Positions 9,271 through 17,938 are shown, counted from the stretch's first letter. The stretch is DNA of 41,926 nucleotides from Muribaculaceae bacterium Isolate-013 (NCI) (GCA_004102785.1 SCEJ01000026.1:1-41926); one strand, 5' to 3'. The notes: a model not told the origin generated them from the sequence alone. Program-made: numbers and translations.

Positions 9271-9315
9271 AACCGCCCCCCGGAAGTCAGTTGTATGACT
9301 TCCGGGGGGGCGGTT
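9271..9315 (-). terminator. Stem-loop terminator after the thioredoxin gene
   Basis: A near-perfect inverted repeat (arms 9271-9289 and 9296-9315, AACCGCCCCCCGGAAGTCA against its complement with one extra G) encloses a 6-base loop. It lies 20 bases beyond the thioredoxin stop on the leftward transcript. There is no clear U-tract, so it may instead be a transcript-stabilising or bidirectional structure. Confidence 0.7.
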
Positions 9316-9335
9316 CAGGAGTGGTGTGAATCTTC

Positions 9336-9806
9336 TTATTTCAGGAAGGCGTTGAGGGCGGCGGTGAAGTCCTCTTTGGTCTGGAGGCCTACGAGCGAGG
9401 TGTTGGCCGCGGGGTCGGCGGGGTTGATGAACTGGATGTGGGGTATGCCCTGCACGCCGTATTCGGCGGCCAGTTCGGGATGCACGTCAACGTCCACGCT
9501 GTAAAAGAGGGCTTTGCCTGCGTATTCGCCGGCAATTTCCTCGAATGTGGGGGCGAATTTCTTGCAGGGGCCGCACCATGTGGCGTTGAAATCGACGATT
9601 ACGGGTTTGCCCTGGGCAAGGTCGAATGTCTCACCCTGTGCGAGTTCGATTACGGCCGCTGTTTTCTCGGCGGCTTCGGTCTGCACGGTGCTGTCGGTGG
9701 CTTCGGCGGCGGTGTCGGTGGCTTCGGCACCTTTGTTGGAGCATGCTGAGGCGAGTGCCATCATGGCGCATACGGCGCCGGTGAAGAATAGTTTTGTAAA
9801 TTTCAT
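9336..9806 (-). CDS. Thioredoxin-fold lipoprotein
   Basis: An exported thiol-disulfide oxidoreductase. It begins with a lipoprotein signal ending in LASAC (lipidated C22), followed by an Ala/Thr/Glu-rich linker to about residue 50, then a thioredoxin domain with W77-C-G-P-C81 and a GIPHIQF segment carrying the expected cis-proline. At 156 residues it is one domain plus linker. It probably sits in the periplasmic face of a membrane and reduces or exchanges disulfides; the specific partner is unknown. The gene is monocistronic between two hairpins, downstream of malate dehydrogenase. Confidence 0.88.
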   Translation of the reverse strand: MKFTKLFFTGAVCAMMALASACSNKGAEATDTAAEATDSTVQTEAAEKTAAVIELAQGETFDLAQGKPVIVDFNATWCGPCKKFAPTFEEIAGEYAGKALFYSVDVDVHPELAAEYGVQGIPHIQFINPADPAANTSLVGLQTKEDFTAALNAFLK

Positions 9807-9849
9807 GATTATGGTCTGGATTATTGAGATTTTCTACATCCTTTTGATT

Positions 9850-9881
9850 GAAGGGGCCGCTCCGTTGCGGGCGACCCCTTC
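9850..9881 (-). terminator. Stem-loop after malate dehydrogenase
   Basis: GAAGGGG pairs with CCCCTTC, with an inner CCGC/GCGG stem. It lies between the mdh stop and the thioredoxin start, on the leftward transcript. No U-tract follows, so termination strength is uncertain. Confidence 0.55.
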
Positions 9882-9924
9882 AGTTATATAACAGATATGT
9901 TATGCGGATGTTGTGAATCCTCTC

Positions 9925-10860
9925 TTAGAGAGCTGCCTTGAGGGCTTCGTTGGTTTTGTGAACGGCGGCTGCGGAAGCTGCGAAGAGGGCTTTTTCCTCG
10001 TCGTTGAGGTTGAATTCAACGATTTTCTCGATACCGTTGCGGCCGATGATGGCGGGCACGCCGATGCAGAGGTCTTTCTCGCCGTATTCACCTTCGAGGA
10101 GGCAGGAGCAGGAGATCATGCGCTTCTGGTCGCCGAGCACTGCGGCTACCATCTGTGCCGAAGCTGCGCCGGGGGCATACCATGCGGAGGTGCCCAGGAG
10201 CTTGGTGAGGGTGGCTCCGCCTACCATGGTGTCGGCGGCTACCTTGTCGAGCTGTTCGGCGGGCATGAGTTCCGAAACGGGGATGCCGCGGTATGCGGCA
10301 TAGCGCTTGAGGGGAATCATGGTGGTGTCGCCGTGGCCGCCGATCACGATGCCTTCAACCTCGGTGGCGTTGGCTTCGAGGGCCTGCGAGAGGAAGTATT
10401 TGAAGCGGGCGCTGTCGAGTGCGCCGCCCATGCCGATGATACGGTTTTTGGGGAGACCTGAGATTTTGTGGATGAGGTAGGTCATGGTGTCCATCGGGTT
10501 TGCCACGCAGATGATGATGGCGTTGGGCGAGTGGGCGAGCACGTTCTCGGTTACGGACTTCACGATTTTGGCGTTGACGCCGATGAGCTCCTCGCGGGTC
10601 ATGCCGGGCTTGCGGGGCACACCTGAGGTGATAACCACAACGTCGGAGTTGGCGGTCTTGGTATAGTCGTTTGTCACACCGGTGAGGCGGCTCTGCAGAT
10701 GCAGGATGTTGGCGGTCTGCATGATGTCCATGGCTTTGCCTTCCGATACGCCCTCTTTGATGTCGATGAGGACTACTTCGTCGGCAACCTGGGTGGTTAC
10801 CAGTACGTTAGCTGCGGTTGCGCCTACATTGCCGGCGCCTACTACTGTAACTTTTGACAT
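9925..10860 (-). CDS. mdh: Malate dehydrogenase (NAD-dependent)
   Basis: Interconverts malate and oxaloacetate in the cytoplasm, in the reductive succinate branch typical of Bacteroidales. The Rossmann motif VGAGNVGATAA is at the N-terminus, IDIKEG follows at the end of strand beta-2, RKPGMTR is the substrate-binding mobile loop, ANPMD the next active-site segment, and GGHGDTTMIP carries the catalytic histidine. Start chosen at ATG 10860 (MSKVTVVGAG, 311 residues), because the frame upstream lacks homology and the -7 box lies 52 bases before this codon. The length and the LDH-like MDH type match other Bacteroidetes enzymes. Confidence 0.96.
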   Translation of the reverse strand: MSKVTVVGAGNVGATAANVLVTTQVADEVVLIDIKEGVSEGKAMDIMQTANILHLQSRLTGVTNDYTKTANSDVVVITSGVPRKPGMTREELIGVNAKIVKSVTENVLAHSPNAIIICVANPMDTMTYLIHKISGLPKNRIIGMGGALDSARFKYFLSQALEANATEVEGIVIGGHGDTTMIPLKRYAAYRGIPVSELMPAEQLDKVAADTMVGGATLTKLLGTSAWYAPGAASAQMVAAVLGDQKRMISCSCLLEGEYGEKDLCIGVPAIIGRNGIEKIVEFNLNDEEKALFAASAAAVHKTNEALKAAL

Positions 10861-10911
10861 AGTGTTTTCGGGTATTTTAGTTGTTATGTGATGAGTCTCT
10901 GTTAAGTGATG

Positions 10912-10919
10912 CAAATATA
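10912..10919 (-). promoter_or_regulatory. -7 box for mdh
   Basis: The minus strand reads TATATTTG, a match to TAnnTTTG, 52 bases before the mdh start. A -33 TTTG was not found at the right spacing. Because this box lies inside the longer open frame that begins at 10914, it also argues for the shorter mdh start. Confidence 0.5.
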
Positions 10920-10986
10920 CGTATTTATTTTGAATTGTGGGAATCCGGAATAAAAATCATTTTGCATCCGCCCGTTTTGCATCGGC

Positions 10987-13245
10987 TTATCTGAGGGTGA
11001 ATGTGACCGACTGGCCTTTTGCGCCGGAGGAGGGAGCCGCGGTGGCGGTGAAGGCTCCGGGCTCGGCTACCCACGAGGAGGTTGCGGGGTCGTAGAAGGA
11101 GAGGGCCGAGGCGTCGACGGTGAAGGTCACATCCTTGGTCTCGCCGGGGGCGAGGGTCACTTTGCTGAAGCCTTTGAGCTCTTTGGCGGGGCGGGCCACT
11201 GAAGCCTTGCGGTCGGAGATGTAGAGCTGCACGGTCTCGGCGCCGGAGCGTGAGCCGGTGTTTGTGACGGGGAGGGTGAGGGTGATGGTGCCGTCGGCGC
11301 TCATCTCTTTTGCGGAGGCCTTGAGGGGGCCGTAGGCGAAGGTGGTGTAGCTCAGGCCGTAGCCGAAGGGGAAGAGGGGGCGGATTTTGCGGGTGTCGTA
11401 CCAGCGGTAGCCCACCAGGAGCCCTTCGGTGTAGTCGATATCGAAGATTTTCTCATCCTCGCGCTTGATGCCGGGGTAGGCTTTTTCGCCGTAGAAGGCC
11501 GCGGGGGTGTCTTCAAGCCGTGCCGGGAAGGTGAATGGTAGTTTGCCCGAGGGGTTTACGGCGCCGAAGAGCACGTCGGCCATTGAGTTGCCGGCTTCCG
11601 AGCCGAGGTACCATGCCTGCATCACGGCGGGCACCTCTTTGAGCCACGGCATGGCCACGGCGTTGCCCGACACGTTGACCATCACCACATTGGGGTTCAC
11701 ACGGGCAATCTCGGCGATGAGGCTGTCCTGGCCGTAGGGGAGTGAGAGGGTGGTGCGGTCGGCGTCCTCGCAGTCCTGGCCGGGATTCTTGTTGAGTCCG
11801 CCCACGAATATCACCACATCGGCGTCGGCCGCCATACGCACGGCTTCGGCTGCGAGTTCGGCCTCGGAGCGGTTGTCGGTGATGTCCTGCGGCGGGGTCA
11901 TGCCGTCCTGCGGCGGGAGCACTTCCGATTTATAGCCTCGGGCGTAGGCCACGGTGTTTGTGCCGGCGGCGGCGCGTATGCCGTCGAGTGGCGACACCTC
12001 GCGCTGCACTTTTAGCTGCGATGAGCCGCCGCCGATGGTCTGCATCTTGATGGCGTTCTCGCCCACCACGAGTATCTTCTTGCCTGCCGCGGGGTCGAGG
12101 GGGAGGATGCCGCCGTCGTTTTTGAGCAGCACGATTGATTCGGCGCCGATGCGTCGGGCCGTGGCATAGTGTCCGGGGGTGAGCATCGAGCCGTAGCCGC
12201 CGTCGGGGTTCATCGAGGAGCGGAACATGGTGCGGAGCACACGGCGCACTTTGTCGTCAAGCTCGTCGGTGCCGACTTTCCCCTCCTTTATCAGCCGGAG
12301 GTAGGGGTAGGCGAGGTAATAGTTGTCGTAGGCGTTGGAAAGGCCGGAGGTCAGGCCGTTTGTCCATGAACCCATTTCGAGGTCCATGCCGTTGCGGATG
12401 GCCTGGTCGGTGTCGTGCACGCCGCCCCAGTCGGAAATCACGGCGCCGTCAAAACCCCATTCCCCTTTGAGGATGTCCATCAGGAAGCGGTGGTTGTGGC
12501 AGAGGTGTTCGTTTCCGGAGAGGTTATAGGCGCCCATGATGGTCCATGCGCCGGAGTCGACGGCGGCCTTGAAGGCCGGCAGGTAGATTTCGCGGAGCGC
12601 GCGCTCGTCGACCGACACGTTGGAGGTGTGGCGGTTGAGTTCGTTGTTGTTGAGGGCATAGTGCTTGACGCAGGCGGCCACGCCGTTGCTCTGCACCCCT
12701 TTCACGTAGGGAACGACAAGCACCGAGGCCAGGTAGGGGTCCTCGCCCATGTATTCAAAGTTGCGGCCGTTGAGGGGGGTGCGGTAGATGTTCACGCCGG
12801 GTCCCAGGAGCACATGTTTGTTGCGGTAGCGTGCTTCCTCGCCGATGGCGTTGCCGTATTCGAGCGCGAGGGAGGGGTTCCATGTGGCGGCCAGGGCTGT
12901 GAGCGCCGGGAATGCCACGCATGAGTCGTTGGTGGCGCCGGCCTGGTTCCAGTCGTCCCAGAACACGTCGGGGCGCACTCCGTGGGGGCCGTCGGATGTC
13001 CATAACTCGGGGATGCCGAGGCGCCTGACGCCCGGCGAGGAGAATTTCGACTGCGCGTGAATCACCGCCACTTTCTCTTCGGTGGTCATGCGGCGCAGAG
13101 CGTCCTCCACGCGTTGCTCCAGCGGAGCCGAGTTGTCAAGATAAACCGGTTTCTGCTCGGCAGTGGCGTTTCCGCATGCCGCGGCTGCCGCCACCGCAAC
13201 TGCCAGCGCAGTAGCCGGCCGTGCCAATAAGTCGCATAATTTCAT
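10987..13245 (-). CDS. bglX: Glycoside hydrolase family 3 beta-glucosidase-like enzyme
   Basis: An exported GH3 exo-acting glycosidase, probably releasing glucose or a similar sugar from beta-linked oligosaccharides. The N-terminus is a signal peptide with a possible lipobox AAAC (C24). The catalytic (beta/alpha)8 domain contains K194-H195, and the nucleophile D272 lies in VISDWGG. The alpha/beta sandwich domain follows (about 380-590), then a C-terminal fibronectin type III-like domain that includes GAETVQLYISD. Length 752 is typical of periplasmic BglX-type enzymes. It stands alone, without a SusC/SusD pair, so its substrate cannot be inferred from context. Confidence 0.92.
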   Translation of the reverse strand: MKLCDLLARPATALAVAVAAAAACGNATAEQKPVYLDNSAPLEQRVEDALRRMTTEEKVAVIHAQSKFSSPGVRRLGIPELWTSDGPHGVRPDVFWDDWNQAGATNDSCVAFPALTALAATWNPSLALEYGNAIGEEARYRNKHVLLGPGVNIYRTPLNGRNFEYMGEDPYLASVLVVPYVKGVQSNGVAACVKHYALNNNELNRHTSNVSVDERALREIYLPAFKAAVDSGAWTIMGAYNLSGNEHLCHNHRFLMDILKGEWGFDGAVISDWGGVHDTDQAIRNGMDLEMGSWTNGLTSGLSNAYDNYYLAYPYLRLIKEGKVGTDELDDKVRRVLRTMFRSSMNPDGGYGSMLTPGHYATARRIGAESIVLLKNDGGILPLDPAAGKKILVVGENAIKMQTIGGGSSQLKVQREVSPLDGIRAAAGTNTVAYARGYKSEVLPPQDGMTPPQDITDNRSEAELAAEAVRMAADADVVIFVGGLNKNPGQDCEDADRTTLSLPYGQDSLIAEIARVNPNVVMVNVSGNAVAMPWLKEVPAVMQAWYLGSEAGNSMADVLFGAVNPSGKLPFTFPARLEDTPAAFYGEKAYPGIKREDEKIFDIDYTEGLLVGYRWYDTRKIRPLFPFGYGLSYTTFAYGPLKASAKEMSADGTITLTLPVTNTGSRSGAETVQLYISDRKASVARPAKELKGFSKVTLAPGETKDVTFTVDASALSFYDPATSSWVAEPGAFTATAAPSSGAKGQSVTFTLR

Positions 13246-13294
13246 TCTGAGGAATATTTACGATGGAATATGTTTTCAGGTATAAGTAACTGTT

Positions 13295-13322
13295 CAAAAT
13301 TATTTCAATTACCACAAATTTA
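13295..13322 (-). promoter_or_regulatory. Candidate -7 boxes for the GH3 gene
   Basis: Two minus-strand matches to TAnnTTTG: TAATTTTG at 13295-13302 and TAAATTTG at 13315-13322. They lie 50-70 bases before the GH3 ATG. No clear -33 box, so which one is used is undecided. Confidence 0.4.
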
Positions 13323-13404
13323 CAACTTTTCCACCGATAAGCCTCGGTTACACTGCCGGATTCCTCTTTTTTAACTGATTTTTACATCGTTCGGAATGCA
13401 TTTT

Positions 13405-15234
13405 TTAGAATTTTTGCATATCGACCAGATGGCGGTAGTAGCCGTCGAGAGCCATGAGCTGTTGGTGGGTGCCCTGCTCCACAATGCGCCCTTCGTGGAG
13501 CACGCAGATGAGGTCGGCGTTGCGGATTGTGGAGAGGCGGTGGGCGATTACAAGGGTGGTGCGCCCTTTCATGAGGCGGTCGAGGGCCTCCTGCACGAGT
13601 TTCTCGCTTTCGGTGTCGAGGGCCGAGGTGGCTTCGTCGAGAATCAGCACCGGGGGGTTCTTGAGTATGGCGCGGGCAATTGATATGCGCTGCCGCTGGC
13701 CGCCGGAGAGGCGGCAGCCGCGGTCGCCGATGTTGGTTTCGTAGCCCTGCTCGGTCTCCATGATGAAGTCGTCGGCGTTGGCGATGCGGGCGGCGGCGCG
13801 CACCTCTTCGAGGGTGGCGTTGTCGACGCCGAACGATATGTTGTTGAAAAACGAGTCGTTGAATAGTATCGCCTCCTGGTTCACGTTGCCCATCATGGCG
13901 CGGAGGTCATGCACTCGCATTTGGCGGATGTCGATGCCGTCGATGGCTATCGAGCCGGAGGTCACGTCGTAGAAGCGCGGCAGCAGGTCGGCCATTGTGG
14001 ATTTTCCGGAGCCGGACTGCCCTACCAGAGCCACGGTGGCGCCGGCGGGGATGTCGAGGCTTACGTTGCGCAGCACATCGGTGTCGCCGTTGTAGGAGAA
14101 GGTCACGTCGCGGTAGGTGATGTTGCCCCTGAGGTCGGCGATTTTCCGGGGCTCGGCGGGGTCGGTGATGGGATTTTCGGCGGAGAGGATTTTGTCGACG
14201 CGCACCATCGCCGCCAGCCCTTTCTGTATGGAGTACATGGCTTTGGAGAGGTCCTTGGCGGGGTTGATGATGGAGTAGAATATCACCATGTAGTAGATGA
14301 ATGCGGCGGCGTTCATCGACGATGCTCCGGTGAGAATCAGCGAGCCGCCGAACCACAGCACGATGGCGATGGCCGTTGTGCCGAGAAACTCGCTCATGGG
14401 GTGGGCGAGGTTCTGGCGGCGTGTGATGCGGTTGGAGAGGCGGAAATACACCTCGTTCTCTGCCTTGAAGCGTCCGCGCACCTTGTCCTCGGCGTTGAAG
14501 GCCTTGATGATGCGCAGGCCGCCGAGACACTCCTCGATGTTTGACATCAGGCCTCCCCAGCGGTTCTGCTGCTCGAGCGATTTGCGTTTCAGGGCTTTGC
14601 CCACGCGCCCCATCACGAGGCCGGCCATCGGCAGGAGCACCATCACGAAGAGTGTGAGCTGCCATGATATTGCAATCATCGTGCCGAGGCACACGAGTAT
14701 CATCACGGGGTTTTTGAAAATCATGTCGAGCGACGACATTATGGAGTTCTCGATTTCGGCCACGTCGCCGCTCATGCGGGCCATTATGTCGCCTTTGCGT
14801 TCGGTGGTGAAGAAGCCCATGGGGAGCGACACCATTTTGTTGAACATGGTGTTGCGGATGTCGCGCACTATGCCGTTGCGCATCGGCACCACGACGTACA
14901 TTGCCAGATAGGTGACGCCGGTCTTGAGTGCGGTCATCACTACCAGCAAGCCGGCGAGCGCCGCCAGCGCCGCACCTGCGCCGTAGTAGCTGATAATCTC
15001 CTGGGTGTAGTAGTAGAAGTTGTTGATAGCCACATCCTTCAGCGAGCCGCTTCCGGCGGGCATGAAGGTGTAGACTTGCTCTTTTACCTTGAACAGCATC
15101 TCCAGGATGGGGATAATCACTGCAAACGAGAATAGTGTCAATATCGCCGAAAGGATATTGAAGATTATCGACAGGATAAGGTATTTTTTGTAGGGGGGCA
15201 CGAAGCGGCGAAGAATCCCCAGAAACTGATTCAT
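13405..15234 (-). CDS. MsbA-like ABC exporter (fused permease-ATPase)
   Basis: A half-transporter that should homodimerise in the inner membrane and export a lipid, lipid-linked or hydrophobic substrate. Six membrane helices occupy roughly residues 15-320. The nucleotide-binding domain contains Walker A GQSGSGKST, signature LSGGQRQR, Walker B VLILDEATSALD and the H-loop histidine in IAHRLS. Start chosen at ATG 15234 (MNQFLGILRRF, 609 residues): the longer frame to 15444 translates the 9-bp repeat array and a promoter. No dedicated neighbour reveals the substrate. MsbA-type lipid A flippase is possible but not provable here. Confidence 0.9.
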   Translation of the reverse strand: MNQFLGILRRFVPPYKKYLILSIIFNILSAILTLFSFAVIIPILEMLFKVKEQVYTFMPAGSGSLKDVAINNFYYYTQEIISYYGAGAALAALAGLLVVMTALKTGVTYLAMYVVVPMRNGIVRDIRNTMFNKMVSLPMGFFTTERKGDIMARMSGDVAEIENSIMSSLDMIFKNPVMILVCLGTMIAISWQLTLFVMVLLPMAGLVMGRVGKALKRKSLEQQNRWGGLMSNIEECLGGLRIIKAFNAEDKVRGRFKAENEVYFRLSNRITRRQNLAHPMSEFLGTTAIAIVLWFGGSLILTGASSMNAAAFIYYMVIFYSIINPAKDLSKAMYSIQKGLAAMVRVDKILSAENPITDPAEPRKIADLRGNITYRDVTFSYNGDTDVLRNVSLDIPAGATVALVGQSGSGKSTMADLLPRFYDVTSGSIAIDGIDIRQMRVHDLRAMMGNVNQEAILFNDSFFNNISFGVDNATLEEVRAAARIANADDFIMETEQGYETNIGDRGCRLSGGQRQRISIARAILKNPPVLILDEATSALDTESEKLVQEALDRLMKGRTTLVIAHRLSTIRNADLICVLHEGRIVEQGTHQQLMALDGYYRHLVDMQKF

Positions 15235-15290
15235 GCAGAAAAAGCGATAATCGGGCGCCTGATGCCGGCGCTCCGGGTGATTGTATGCCG

Positions 15291-15322
15291 CAAAGTTACG
15301 GCTTTTTGGCAGAACTGCCAAA
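15291..15322 (-). promoter_or_regulatory. Full Bacteroidetes promoter for the ABC exporter
   Basis: On the minus strand TTTG (15319-15322), 20 bases, then TAACTTTG (15291-15298): an exact fit to TTTG-N19-21-TAnnTTTG. The start codon is 57 bases downstream of the -7 box. The -33 element and the spacer fall inside a perfect palindrome (15299-15328). Confidence 0.8.
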
Positions 15323-15328
15323 AAGCCG
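15299..15328. repeat. Perfect palindrome overlapping the ABC exporter promoter
   Basis: CGGCTTTTTGGCAG, two bases, then its exact reverse complement: 14-base arms. It covers the promoter spacer and -33 box, so it may be an operator. It could also act as a transcript-level stem-loop ending the leftward ferredoxin-oxidoreductase operon. Confidence 0.75.
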
Positions 15329-15351
15329 TGGCTGAATGGGGGGGGAATCGG

Positions 15352-15463
15352 TGGGACTTGTAGGACTTGTGGGACTTGTGGGACTTGTAGGACTTGTGGG
15401 AATCCGGATGGCCTCCTACAAGTCCTACAAGTCCTACCGGTCATACAAGTCCTACCGGTTCTG
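15352..15463. repeat. 9-bp minisatellite in inverted arrangement
   Basis: Five tandem 9-mers of the form T(A/G)GGACTTG occupy 15352-15396. After a short centre (about 15397-15409) the complementary 9-mers CAAGTCCTA follow, interspersed with variants such as CCGGTCATA, up to about 15463. The whole can fold into one long hairpin in the leftward transcript just after the oxidoreductase gamma gene. There are no spacers, so it is not a CRISPR array. Confidence 0.85.
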
Positions 15464-15477
15464 CCGGCAGGCGGGTT

Positions 15478-16026
15478 TTACTTGCGGAGCTCGGCAACCA
15501 GCTCCATCCCTTTGCGGATGGCCTGCTCGTTGACGGGGATGAGGTGGTGGTGACGTTCGGGGAGGGCTTTCTTGAGTCCTCGCACCACTGCCTCCACGGG
15601 CACGTCGGGGCGCATTGCCAGCAGCGCGCCAAGGAGAATCATGTTGTAGGCTTTTGACTGGCCCATGGCGATTGTGGCTTCCATGGCGTTGACGGGCACA
15701 ACGGTGATGTCGGTGCGTGTCGGTGCGCGGCGGATGTCGTAGGGGTCATATATCAGCACTCCGCCCGGCTTTACGTGGCTCTCGAATTTGTCGAGACTCT
15801 GCTGGTTTAGAATCACGGCGGTGTCGTATGAGTCGAGCACCGGCGACGATATAGGGTCGGTGGAGAGTATCACCGTCACGTTGGCGGTGCCACCGCGCTG
15901 TTCGGGTCCGTAGGAAGGCATCCATGTCACCTCCTGGTCGTTCTCGAGAGCGGCGTAAGCGAGAATCTTGCCCATAGAGAGCACGCCCTGTCCGCCGAAA
16001 CCGGCAATGATTATTTCGTCTTTCAT
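15478..16026 (-). CDS. 2-oxoacid:ferredoxin oxidoreductase, gamma subunit
   Basis: The catalytic-gamma-domain subunit of a four-subunit ferredoxin-dependent 2-oxoacid oxidoreductase. It opens with IIIAGFGGQGVLSMGK and contains PSYGPEQRGGTANV, both hallmarks of the gamma family. At 182 residues it is a complete single-domain subunit. It is last in the leftward operon, five bases after the beta-subunit stop. The complex oxidatively decarboxylates a 2-oxoacid to an acyl-CoA and reduces ferredoxin; in anaerobes it may also run in reverse. Substrate (2-oxoglutarate or branched-chain oxoacid) is not resolved by sequence. Confidence 0.92.
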   Translation of the reverse strand: MKDEIIIAGFGGQGVLSMGKILAYAALENDQEVTWMPSYGPEQRGGTANVTVILSTDPISSPVLDSYDTAVILNQQSLDKFESHVKPGGVLIYDPYDIRRAPTRTDITVVPVNAMEATIAMGQSKAYNMILLGALLAMRPDVPVEAVVRGLKKALPERHHHLIPVNEQAIRKGMELVAELRK

Positions 16027-16031
16027 GCTGT

Positions 16032-16835
16032 TTACTTCTTTTCGGGTTCAACGGTGTTTTTCAGGTCGCCCAGGGGGTAGTGGGCGAACATGTTCTCTTC
16101 CATCCATTTGTTGGATTTGGCGGGCGACATCTTCCATCCGGAGTTGCAGGTCGACACTACTTCCACGAATGAGGTGCCCTTCTTTTCGATTGCGTTTTTG
16201 AACGCTTTCTTCAGGGCTGCCTTTGCTTTGCGCACGGCGCCGGTGGTGTGCACGGCCTGGCGTGTCACGAAGCAGGTGCCGTCGAGCAGGGCCACGACGT
16301 CGGCCACGCGCAGGGGGAAGCCGTTGAGGTCGGTGCGGCGGCCGTAGGGTGTGGTGGCGGTCTTTGCTCCTTCGAGGGTGCAGGGCGACATCTGTCCGCC
16401 GGTCATGCCGTAGATGCCGTTGTTGATCATGATAATCACGATGTTCTCGCCGCGGGTGCAGGCGTGGATAGTCTCGGCCGAGCCGATGGCTGCGAGGTCG
16501 CCGTCGCCCTGGTATGTGAATGCCACGCGGTCGGGGCGCAGGCGCGATATCGCGGTGGCCACGGCGGGAGCGCGTCCGTGGGCGGCTTCCACCCAGTCGA
16601 TGTCGAGGTAGTTGTAGGCGAATACGGCGCATCCTACCGGAGCCACGCCCACTGCCTTGTCGTCAAGGCCGAGCTCGTCGAGCACTTCGGCCACGAGTTT
16701 GTGAACCACACCGTGGGAGCATCCCGGGCAGTAGTGCATGGTGTTGCGGTTGAGGAGCCGCGGGCGCGTATAGACTTTGTTTTCAGGCTTGATTATTTCT
16801 TCTCTTGTCATGGCACAGGTGTACTTCAGGTTCAT
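16032..16835 (-). CDS. 2-oxoacid:ferredoxin oxidoreductase, beta subunit (TPP-binding)
   Basis: Binds thiamine diphosphate. Visible motifs are YCPGCSHG near the N-terminus (cofactor-side cysteines), GVAPVGCAVF, the TPP motif YQGDGDLAAIG and NNGIYGMTGGQMSP. ATG 16835 overlaps the alpha-subunit stop as ATGA, which supports it, although ATG 16811 (MTREEIIK) gives a form more like many homologues. 267 or 259 residues, normal for the family. It pairs with the alpha subunit to form the catalytic core. Confidence 0.93.
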   Translation of the reverse strand: MNLKYTCAMTREEIIKPENKVYTRPRLLNRNTMHYCPGCSHGVVHKLVAEVLDELGLDDKAVGVAPVGCAVFAYNYLDIDWVEAAHGRAPAVATAISRLRPDRVAFTYQGDGDLAAIGSAETIHACTRGENIVIIMINNGIYGMTGGQMSPCTLEGAKTATTPYGRRTDLNGFPLRVADVVALLDGTCFVTRQAVHTTGAVRKAKAALKKAFKNAIEKKGTSFVEVVSTCNSGWKMSPAKSNKWMEENMFAHYPLGDLKNTVEPEKK

Positions 16836-17917
16836 TTAATGTTAAAGTCACTCTCCAGGGCGTCGAGCACCTCCTGGGGGTTGGGCACGATGCCGCCCAT
16901 GCGGCCGAAATGGCGTACGGGCACGCCGTCGCCTACTGCCAGGCGTACGTCCTCGATCATCTGTCCGGCATTGAGCTCCACGCAGAGAACGCCTTTGGTG
17001 TGCTTTGCCACGGCGGCTATCTCTTTGTAGGGGAAGGGCCAGAGGGTGATGGGGCGGATAAGGCCGACTTTGATGCCTTTGGCGCGGGCGTCGTCGATGG
17101 CTTTCTGGCATATGCGCGCCACCGAGCCGAAGGCCACGATGAGGTATTCGGCATCGTCGGTGTGGCGGGCCTCATAGCGCACTTCGTTCTCTTCGATGCG
17201 GCGGTATGTGGCCTGGAAGCGCTCGTTGTTTTTCTCCATTATTGCGGAGTCGAGTTCGAGCGAGGTGATTATGTTGGGCTTGCGCGAGGCGGGGCGTCCG
17301 GTCACGGCCCAGGGGCACTGTGCGGCCAGCTCCTCGTCGGTGCGGCGCGGGCGCTGGGGGGGGAGCACCACTTTCTCCATCATCTGCCCTACCACGCCGT
17401 CGGCCAGAATCATTGAAGGTGTGCGGTATTTGAAAGCGAGGTCGAAGCCCAGCCCTACGAAGTCGGCCATCTCCTGCACGGTGGAGGGAGCGAGCACTAT
17501 CAGGTGGTAGTCGCCGTGGCCGCCCCCTTTTGTGGCCTGGAAGTAGTCGGCCTGCGAGGGCTGTATGGTGCCGAGGCCGGGGCCGCCGCGCATCACGTTG
17601 ACAATCAGAGCCGGAAGCTCTGATGCTGCAAGGTAGGAAATCCCTTCCTGCATGAGGCTCACGCCTGGCGACGATGATGATGTCATCACGGCCTTGCCTG
17701 CCGCCGCACCGCCGTATACCATGTTGATCGATGCCACTTCACTTTCGGCCTGGAGCACTACCATGCCTGTTGTTTCCCAGGGCATTTCAGCCTCAAGGGT
17801 CTCAAGAACTTCTGACTGGGGGGTGATAGGGTATCCGAAATAGCCGTCGGCGCCGTAGCGGATGGCAGCGTGGGCTATGGCTTCGTTGCCCTTCATCAGT
17901 TTAACTTCTTCTTTCAT
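16832..17917 (-). CDS. vorB: 2-oxoacid:ferredoxin oxidoreductase, alpha subunit (VorB-type)
   Basis: The alpha subunit of the TPP-dependent oxidoreductase, of the kind annotated VorB in Bacteroides. It starts with KGNEAIAHAAIRYGADGYFGYPITPQSE-type sequence, with the family's GYPITP segment and the conserved ESE in LQAESEVASINM. It then has the GGPGLGT motif and a C-terminal transketolase-like domain from about 225. 361 residues. It lies 21 bases after the ferredoxin subunit and overlaps the beta gene by 4 bases. Assignment to 3-methyl-2-oxobutanoate rather than 2-oxoglutarate is by naming convention in relatives, not by visible residues. Confidence 0.9.
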   Translation of the reverse strand: MKEEVKLMKGNEAIAHAAIRYGADGYFGYPITPQSEVLETLEAEMPWETTGMVVLQAESEVASINMVYGGAAAGKAVMTSSSSPGVSLMQEGISYLAASELPALIVNVMRGGPGLGTIQPSQADYFQATKGGGHGDYHLIVLAPSTVQEMADFVGLGFDLAFKYRTPSMILADGVVGQMMEKVVLPPQRPRRTDEELAAQCPWAVTGRPASRKPNIITSLELDSAIMEKNNERFQATYRRIEENEVRYEARHTDDAEYLIVAFGSVARICQKAIDDARAKGIKVGLIRPITLWPFPYKEIAAVAKHTKGVLCVELNAGQMIEDVRLAVGDGVPVRHFGRMGGIVPNPQEVLDALESDFNIK

Positions 17918-17938
17918 TGGTTTTTTGGTTTGAAGGGT

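Noticed and set aside
15235-15444. A 70-residue N-terminal extension of the ABC exporter
   Set aside because: It would translate the 9-bp repeat array, the palindrome and the consensus promoter. The ATG at 15234 gives a normal exporter N-terminus.
15352-15463. CRISPR array
   Set aside because: Units are 9 bases, directly adjacent, with no unique spacers, and no cas genes are present.
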